Source: a virus. Taken from it: 34,395 nucleotides of DNA. The notes under the pieces are model-generated. The model did no database searches. It was not told the origin of the DNA and saw only the letters and a list, made by a program, of their open reading frames with translations. A program made the position numbers and the translations under genes. The stretch spans positions 1 through 34,395 of the IMG/VR virus record IMGVR_UViG_3300007725_000011; one strand, 5' to 3'. Shown here one piece after another: positions 34,179 through 34,395 of the stretch (its first letter is position 1; each line of letters opens with the position of its first letter).

Positions 34179-34395
34179 ATGAGTGCTCAAGACCGTTATA
34201 CAAAAATTATTGAGTCTCTAGTAAATGGTGAAGAAGCAAAAGCTTCAGACCTACTACATGAGGCTTTTGTTGAAAAAGCTCGCGAGATCTGGACAGACCT
34301 TGTTGAGCAAGATGAATTGGCTGAAGAGGAAATTGAAGACCTAGATGAAGGTTTTGAAGATGACCTTGAAGACGATGAAGATGAAATTGATACAG
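34179..34395 (+). CDS. Acidic prohead-core-like protein (gp67 type), partial
   Basis: Starts ATG at 34179 with a strong ribosome site AAGGAG 8 bases upstream and runs off the right edge after 72 codons. Sequence MSAQDRYTKIIESLVNGEEA, then SDLLHEAFVEKAREIWTDLVEQDE and a run of Glu/Asp. A short helical N-terminus with a strongly acidic C-terminus directly after gene 20 is what T4 gp67, a prohead core protein, looks like. gp67 helps form the scaffold inside the prohead and is cut by the gp21 protease. The call rests on position and composition, since the end is missing. Confidence 0.6.
   Translation, partial: MSAQDRYTKIIESLVNGEEAKASDLLHEAFVEKAREIWTDLVEQDELAEEEIEDLDEGFEDDLEDDEDEIDT

Overview
The window is part of the genome of a T4-like contractile-tailed phage (myovirus). 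Signature genes are a gp20 portal, a Mre11/Rad50 pair (gp47/gp46), a gp55 late sigma factor, and baseplate genes of the gp53, gp5, gp25, gp6, gp26 and gp51 types. Exact late-promoter octamers TATAAATA occur on both strands. The DNA is AT-rich. The proteins look more like the marine or 'far' T4-like group than coliphage T4, but this is an impression, and the host cannot be named from the sequence.

Layout. (1) Positions 1-18335, minus strand: a late baseplate operon. In transcription order it has a tube-initiator-like protein, gp53, a 726-aa hub-like protein, gp5 spike, a separate lysozyme-fold protein, an HNH endonuclease, gp25, a long gp6, and a giant ORF (at least 3069 codons) that runs off the left edge and sits where gp7 would be. 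Several junctions are TAATG stop/start overlaps. (2) 18336-18489: a divergent control region with a late promoter to the left, a consensus sigma70 promoter to the right, and three phased repeats. (3) 18490-22950, plus strand: gp55, gp47, gp46, a small protein and a PD-(D/E)XK-like nuclease. (4) 22951-23765: about 800 bases without a credible gene, full of hairpins, which I read as a large structured RNA. (5) 23766-24212: a small unknown gene, tail-to-tail with (6) the minus-strand gp26 gene. The gp51-like sequence continues gp26 in the -1 frame behind a T TTT TTC slippery site and has no ordinary start codon of its own. (7) 25345-34395, plus strand: two tandem tape-measure-like proteins (one with a muramidase-like domain), the portal, a 64-aa gene, a terminator hairpin, and the start of an acidic gp67-like prohead-core gene.

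How the parts fit. The sigma70 promoter would express gp55 and the recombination nucleases early. gp55 would then direct host polymerase to the TATAAATA promoters that drive the baseplate, tape-measure chaperone and portal genes. The points most worth following are the gp26/gp51 frameshift candidate, the unannotated structured RNA, and the apparent move of peptidoglycan-cutting activity from the gp5 spike to a tape-measure-like protein, with the stand-alone lysozyme-fold protein lacking the T4 catalytic glutamate.
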